DNA of 64,000 bases from Mesocentrotus franciscanus (taxonomy: Eukaryota > Echinodermata > Echinoidea > Camarodonta > Strongylocentrotidae): assembly GCA_037976565.1 (NCBI GenBank), contig CP137679.1:8663973-8727972 (forward strand), written 5' to 3'. Below are positions 57,700 through 64,000 of the stretch, in pieces. Below the pieces are notes generated by a model. That model saw nothing but the letters and a program-made list of their open reading frames with translations, was not told the origin of the DNA and searched no databases. A program made the position numbers and the translations under genes. The stretch's first letter is position 1. Each line of letters opens with the position of its first letter.

Positions 57700-58750
57700 C
57701 ATAATACCTAGGGGGAAAAACCCCGATTTGGGGGGTTTTGAGACATGGGATGTTGTAAAAGGTCGGTTGGTATGAACGTGTTCAGGGGACCTCCCTGCAC
57801 AATTTCTAGGTGGACGACCTTGACAATTTTTTGCTGAAAAAAAATGGCGGCCATTTTTTCAAAATGGCCGCCGTGAAAAACGAATTTTCAACATTTGGAA
57901 GATAATCTTGTAACAGAACATCATTTTCCCATGTATGTGGTATCATATGAAAGGAAATTAAATGATCGACAAGATGGTACCAAATTCATGATGATTTAAT
58001 TCACTCTAAATACTATTTTTTTGCCTTAAATATGATTTTTTAACATTTTTCCCTAAAATATGAATTGCACTAAAATACATATTTCTCCATATTTCAAAGC
58101 CATTTGTCGCTGAAGAATCGAAATGTCTTGAAAACTTTGCTGATATTAGTTAAATATTATCTGAAAATTACAGATTTGTTGCTTTAATGCAGAAAAAGTT
58201 ATAGCGTAGCAAAGTTCACACTTTGATATTTTTCATATTTGGACAATTATGCACTGGTCAGTTCCCTGATAATACGCTAACGTGCGTCGGCATTGCGGCA
58301 TATGTGTCGGGTTGGCAAGTCCGTTGCAACTGAAACGCTAATTCTCTTCTTGCATTCTATCTTTTTTCTTAATTATTGAAGGGATAGTGAACAGGGAAAG
58401 TGAACAGGAAAGGATTAGGCTGGGCGACGGGGGAGGAACTAGAGGAATGCCCCCAACACACACACAGCTAAAATTCTTCTGGGTTGAATGTCCGCATGTA
58501 ATTTTTTAATAAATTCCCCCTAAAATTAGCAATTATGAATTGTAAATAATACAAATTGTGCAAGGTAATTGTAGAATCTTCCGTTTTGTTTGACATTGGC
58601 CCCGCGTTATAAATAGTTGATATTAATCGAAACTTATTTGCGATTGCTATCAATCGCAACTCGCAATTGATTGGAAGACTTGCGATTGAATTGGATCAAT
58701 CGTAACTCTTTATGAGGCGGGGCAATGGTCATATAAATCAAAAAATCATG
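57700..58750. other. Intergenic with small foldbacks
   Basis: GGGGGAAAAACCCC at 57,711 and AATGGCGGCCATTTTTTCAA with AATGGCCGCC at 57,843-57,873 form hairpins. The rest is AT-rich and unassigned, with ATCGCAA words repeated in both orientations at 58,635-58,700. Confidence 0.4.
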
Positions 58751-59137
58751 TCTGGATTTACAAATATTTCAATAAAGTTCTATAAATTACTTAACAGATC
58801 GAGTTGTTAGCAATATCAGTACATGTAACAATCTACACACTTTGGATCATGCATGATAACATTATAATTATATAATCTACAATTTAAAGTTGTGAAAGGC
58901 TATGACCTCTACTTGAACTGAGAAACAGAAAATCAAACAATACATGTACATTTCGTCTAGTATAATGATAAAGGAACTATCAGAAACTTTCTAACCAGCT
59001 ATTGTGCTTTTTAGTATGAGGTAGAAATTTCAGTTGCAGGATTGAGGATGCAGTAAGTTTTGTTAACTCAAATCAGATTATTTCTACTTCTAAGCCAACT
59101 TTTGGATTATTGATAAAACATTATCTAGCAGCTTATT

Positions 59138-59204
59138 CTAGTATCTTCCTGTGTAATCATCTGGCATCACTATGGAGCAATCCTGAAGATTCTTTTCACG
59201 GACT
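59138..59204 (-). CDS. Candidate terminal exon (low confidence)
   Basis: Minus strand: acceptor ATGTTGTTTTACAG, then VREKNLQDCSIVMPDDYTGR, Y and TAG. It is short but has a strong acceptor and a protein-like composition. No upstream exon recognised. Confidence 0.25.
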
Positions 59205-59209
59205 CTGTA

Positions 59210-60100
59210 AAACAACATTACCTGATGAAAATATAAGAGTAAGTGAACCAATATAATTATATATTTTTTACCTGTTCCACTTTAACACTTGTAGATTAGA
59301 ATAAACCTTAAAGGCATTGTTAAACAATGTTTCCAGTTTTACAAATCTGGGATGCATGGCCCTACGTGGGATCAGTGTCTGTGATCTGGTGTAATATTGA
59401 AGCCCTAACAAAAATTGCGCTTCAAAATGATCATGAAGTGCTTCAAAAAAGTAAAAATCTTTGAGTGACCGGTTTTACCATACTCATTTCCCCCAATAGA
59501 CTGTAGTGTTATAAAAACCGTTCGGAAAACGGTTTTTGAAATTTCGATTTCCAATCATAAATATCTTGATAATCAAACATGCAATTGGCTTGAAAAGTCA
59601 TGGGATTCATTTCTGACCTAAAGGTTTATAATTATGATTGCATCATGAGATAAATCCAGGATTCTGTTTAGAATCAGAAGCAAAGTTACCTAACACCTTT
59701 AATATTATGTAGCATAAATTTCGTTCCATTCTTGTGTTTTGGATCACAACACTTAAATCGGATTTGCGACCTTTTGTGATGACTTACATGTTTGTTACAT
59801 CCAATGCTCCTGTTAATATAATACTAGTTTACCCATTACCACCCCCATCTCACTCTTGTTTTGTAATTGATATAGGTATCAGAAGCTGACATTAACCAAA
59901 GCAACCTCATACTAGATGAATTTCAGAATTCCTGGATCTGTCTTTTAAGATCTTACAAGATTTACAAGAAAGAGTAAAGATTTGCCTGGTATAAATGTTA
60001 AGTAACAATTTAAAGCTAGATTTATATCAAATATGAATAGAGTGTAACTTTTATTACAATGATACCCCACCCTCTTTATATTGTAGGTTCCTACAGCAAG
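59210..60100. other. Region upstream of the large ORF
   Basis: Includes the perfect hairpin AAAAACCGTT-CGGAA-AACGGTTTTT at 59,515-59,539. A splice acceptor-like TTTATATTGTAG at 60,074-60,085 lies just before the preferred ATG at 60,101, so an upstream non-coding exon and a promoter farther left are possible. Confidence 0.35.
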
Positions 60101-63100
60101 ATGAGTAACAAGCCAAGCAAACGTGTGGCAGATAGTGCCATGTCCCTGAAGCATGTGCCTGCTAAGAAGTCTTTCAAAGATATGAGCACTGACTACACAA
60201 AATGCATCATATGCCAAGAAGAGTCAATGATGAACCTATTCTTCATCCAGTTATCCAGTTATTCAAAGCTTATACAAGCCATGTTAGCTCGGCAAGATGA
60301 AGTGTTTAACAAAATTCACACCGAGTCTGCATCAGAAACCTGGTTGGAGGAAAATGCACCACGGTGGCACGCAAAATGTCGTAACTGGTACATACAGGAG
60401 AAAAGCTACCAGTGTGCTGAAAAGAAACGTCTTGCTGATAACCTGAGTACAGTAGGTGAGTCTCATGCAGGATGCAGCTCATCGCAGTCAAAGCAACCTG
60501 TCAAGTTAACCCGTCAGAACACTGAGAGTTTTGAAGCAAAGAAGACATGTGTAATTTGCAATAAGAAGTGGCAAAAGGGAAAGGAGTCAGTGTGCAAGGT
60601 ATCAACAAAGAACAGTCAAATGTCAATTGAGGACAGGGCAAGGAAGCTGGGCAGAGATGACATTTTACAGAGACTGATTGGGCAGGGACATGATATGGTT
60701 GCCAATGATATAACCTATCATTTACCATGCATGAACAAATTTAAGGCTCTTCGCATTCATTCTGGTCAGTCAAAGTTAAACCCTTATGATGTTGCATTCA
60801 GCAGTCTAGTAGATGAGCTGGAAGCTCCTCTTTTCCACGATCTGTCCGGATTCCTCGTAGAATCACTCCGCGATAGGTACCGAGACATTCTTGAGGAGCT
60901 TGGTGTCGATAAAGGAGATCAATACCGGGCGACTGTCTTGAAACAGAAGTTACAGGAACACTATGGGTCACGTATTTCAGTCCTCGATCAAACAAAAGGT
61001 TCGGGATTTATATGTGCTTCCACAGTACCACTTGGTGACGCACTGGATAAACTGAGGCGCCTAGAAGGAGATGGTATCAAGGAAAAACACCATACACTCC
61101 TGCAAGCATCAAAGATTCTTAGAGCAGATTGTGAAAAGTGTAAGAAAGAGAACCGTGAGAAAAATTCAACTGAGATATCCTTCACATCTGCGTACAATAT
61201 GGTTCCAGACTCACTCTTCAACTTCTCAGCAATGCTGCTTAAAGACCATGTACCAGAATTGGGTGAAGGAGATAGAGTGAATGTAGACCAGGCATCATCA
61301 GAAAAAGCTATCATCATGTCACAGTATGTCCTACAGCATGTATTTGGCATACCCACACCTTTAGGAATTGCCACTGCATACTACATATTCAATCAGACAC
61401 GAAGCAAATCACAAGTAGTGATAAACAACCAAACTGGCATGGGGATTAGTTATGAACGTCTTCATCGGCAACTGACAGCACAGAGTGTGAAGGCCATGCA
61501 GCAGGTTGAAACTGATGGTGTTTACGTCCCAGAGACAATGGCAAAAAACTGCGAAATTCCCCATGTGTTTGCCATGGACAATCTGGATTGGAAGAAGAAA
61601 ACACTTGAAGGTGGGAGTTTCAATGCTACTACTGCAATCATCATTGAAAACCAGGAGTTGAAGAGGGCCCAAGCAGGTACTAGACTGCGCACTTCCATGT
61701 CAGACATAAGAAAAACTCTCTCTAACGTTGAAGACCCACCTCCTTCTACATGCCATATCTCAGCTAGAGACAGGCAGACATCTAGGTCACTTCAATGCAT
61801 AGAGAAACTGGAGAGTCTGATGACTTCTTCAAATGGCCAGGCTGAGGATGTTTTGCTTATGTGGCGTCTCGGTAGAATGATCGCAAATTAGCAACTGTTG
61901 GATGCTCCTACAGATTTAGAAGCAGGACTTCCGGGCTTTTCTGCATTCTGTGCTGACCTCCACCCACATAGACAGGCGAGCATCATTAGCTATCTTCCTC
62001 TGATCCCATCCTCTCCAACTAACCCTACTGTACTAAAGGAAATGATGATTCGACTTGTCAGGACATCACGTGCACTTGGCGACAAATACACAATTATCAC
62101 TGGAGATCAGGCTACATATGAGCTCGCCGTAGCCATCAGAGACAAGCATCGTAGTGAGTTCAGCAATGTGGTCTTACTGCTGGGTGGCCTTCATCAAGCT
62201 CATAACTACATGAAAGCAGTTTGCAAGATCATCAGGGAGGCAGGTGCAGAAGATCTTCTCATTGCATCTGGTCTATGCCAGGAAGGGACTGCCAAGAAGA
62301 TGTTTGGTGAGAAAGCTGACTACTACCAGACCATACATGCCCTCAGAATCCTAAGCGAAGCTATGTGGCGCCTCTACTGGGAAGCATTCGAGAAATGGGC
62401 TGCAGACAGAGAAACAGATCACTGGCAGCCTCATGTGGAATCTGTCTTGAAGATGCTCTTTGAAAAAGACATCACTGCCACTGAAAAGTTGCAAATGATT
62501 CAGAATTCCCATGAACAGTTATCAGCCCTGCGAGAACAGATGATGCTTTTCCAAGAATCAATGGTTGAACAACCAACAGCAACCCTCTGGTCCACCTTCC
62601 TGATTATGTCAGATGTTCTCCATAGATTTATCTACTACCAGCGAGAAGCTGATTGGGTAGGACATCTCTGTGAATCATATCGAATGCTACCTTACCTCAC
62701 AGCAGCAGGGCATTACAAATATGGGCAGCAGTCTCTGCCTCTCTATCTTGATGAGATGAAGAAACTTCCTGAAACAGCCCCTGATGTACATGAAGCACTT
62801 GTGGCGGGTGCATTTGTTGGAAGGAGAGCAGATGGCAAGCAAAATTGTGTTTCTCCTGACATGCTTCTTGAACAGACTTATAATGCGGATGCCAAGGAAG
62901 CTAGCGGTCTTGACGGAATTACACTAAACCCCGCCGCACGGATGAAATGGGTTTACACAAAACCCATCACTGCATCTGTCTCTGCACAGTTGAAATCAAT
63001 GCTGCATCTTCATTCACCCAGCCCTCACCATGAATCTGTTGTATGTCGAGTAACACGGGATGCAGAGATGGTCATCAAGGTAATGGCAGCAGTCGAGACG

Positions 63101-64000
63101 AATCCATTCAGTGCAACCACGACATCCCTGATAAATGTGGCAACTGGGCAATGTGCTGATTGCAAAGTTAAGGACAACTTGACCAGTGTTAAACAAATAG
63201 GCCTGGAGGCACTGTCTAAGTCATTGTCCAGTCTTCAGAAGAAGACAAGTATTGTGAAGCTGAACACGTTCCACACACAAAACAAGAAACAAAAGAAGTC
63301 TGCGTCCCAAACAGCTACATCAGGGAAGAGTAATGAAGTAACTGCTCTTCTGCGTATGACACAGATCATTGCTAGTGGTGGAGAACTTGACATTGTTGAC
63401 TTCATAGGGAACCACGAATGCAGTGAATACCCACCGTCTCTCTTTCAAGATGATGGCAGAATGAGAAAAGGTACCAAATCAAGTCTAGTGAAAACCCTGA
63501 AAGAGGTGACCAAAGTTACCAGCACCCCTGATCTACCCCAACATGACAGAAAGACAGCAGTAGTCATTGATGCAATGTATGCTATCCGACATTGGTCTTT
63601 CCACAAAGGCGAAAGATTTGGAACCATTGCTGAAAGATACAAATACCTGCTACTGAATGATGTGCCTGCTGGTACGGAGTTCATACACTTCTGCTGTGAT
63701 AGGTACAGCGGCCCAAGCTTGAAGTCCGCTGAGCAAGAGCACAGGTATGCCCGATCTAAACCTGCCCGAGATTATGAAGTCACTGACTATTACACAGCTC
63801 CTGACCCACAGGAATGCTTTGCAGTGGCCGCAAACAAGGCTAATCTCCAAAACTTTCTCTGTGAGAAATGGTGTGAGAATAAGCATCTGGATGACAATGT
63901 TGGCCCAACCCATCTCTACCTGGGTGGTGGATTCACAGAAGAGACTAAGACTGTATTGATCACAAGAGAGTCTGTTATGCATATTCCAGCTCTTGAATCG
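60101..64000 (+). CDS. Large zinc-cluster protein of a multicopy animal family, with one in-frame TAG; 3' partial
   Basis: Seen: one frame without introns, open from before 60,059 to the window edge except TAG at 61,889-61,891 (597 codons before it from the chosen ATG, 703 after). ATG 60,101 is preferred because a splice acceptor-like TTGTAG lies between it and the earlier ATG at 60,059. Numbering from 60,059: C49-x2-C52 with H104-x2-C107, and C164-x2-C167 with H221-x2-C224, two similar metal-binding clusters; AMDNLDW at 505-511. After the TAG: IITGDQATYE, VVLLLGGLHQAHNYM, VVIDAMYAIRHW, FIHFCCDRY. Inference: the last two resemble the first half of a PIN/XPG-like nuclease fold. The layout matches large uncharacterised, repeatedly copied proteins of invertebrates and fish, possibly transposase-derived. 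The function is unknown; the stop means pseudogene, readthrough or polymorphism. Confidence 0.7.

Noticed and set aside
59876..59977. Plus-strand terminal exon after TTGATATAG, 33 codons then TAA
   Set aside because: The acceptor is moderate, there is no partner exon, and the reading has no family resemblance; not strong enough to annotate.

Overview
The window is animal nuclear DNA: spliced genes with GT-AG introns, phase-1 extracellular domain exons, tRNA-derived SINEs, non-LTR elements and many DNA transposons. Domain content (CUB, SRCR, ZP in one receptor) and repeat style fit a marine deuterostome, most likely an echinoderm such as a sea urchin. The species is inference. There is no bacterial content, CRISPR array or intact tRNA gene.

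Region 1 (about 230-24,850, + strand) is the 3' part of a multi-exon gene for a membrane protein. I could assemble 14 exons with fully compatible splice phases (1,994 nt of coding sequence, stop TAA at 23,863). The order is Thr/Pro/Trp linker exons, a cysteine-free CUB domain, more linker exons, one six-cysteine SRCR domain, a complete ZP module (ZP-N and ZP-C), a furin-type site, a transmembrane helix and a short basic tail. The 5' end lies left of the window. Its introns hold a 16-bp minisatellite, a hAT-like element with 8-bp target duplication and an internal tandem array (6,040-7,315), a tRNA-Val-like SINE, a small terminal-inverted-repeat (TIR) element (16,156-16,673) and a 5.15-kb element with 400-480-bp TIRs (16,732-21,882) that carries a decayed THAP-domain gene on the minus strand.

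Region 2 (about 24.9-40.7 kb) is repeat-dominated: segmental duplications (26.3 and 34.9 kb; 33.3 and 36.9-40.7 kb), a 1.27-kb TIR element, foldback sequences and a 2.7-kb hAT-like element (37,207-39,885) whose empty site survives in the duplicated copy at 33.6 kb. A small exon resembling nucleoside 2-deoxyribosyltransferase-like proteins is kept open in both copies of one duplication.

Region 3 (40.7-60 kb) begins with a probable first exon of a secreted or membrane protein (signal peptide, ATG 40,899, phase-1 donor). It continues with a 3.5-kb tandem duplication of non-coding repeats, a few lone candidate minus-strand exons, a decayed L1/Tx1-type non-LTR retrotransposon (52.5-56.0 kb, minus) and a Copia-like remnant with one LTR (56.9-57.6 kb, minus).

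Region 4 (60,101-64,000, + strand) is a long intronless reading frame, open to the right edge except for one in-frame TAG at 61,889. It encodes a large protein with two C-x2-C/H-x2/3-C metal-binding clusters, a DNxD motif and a possible PIN/XPG-like segment. It looks like a member of a multicopy, possibly transposon-derived animal family. No functional link between the ZP gene and this gene can be inferred.
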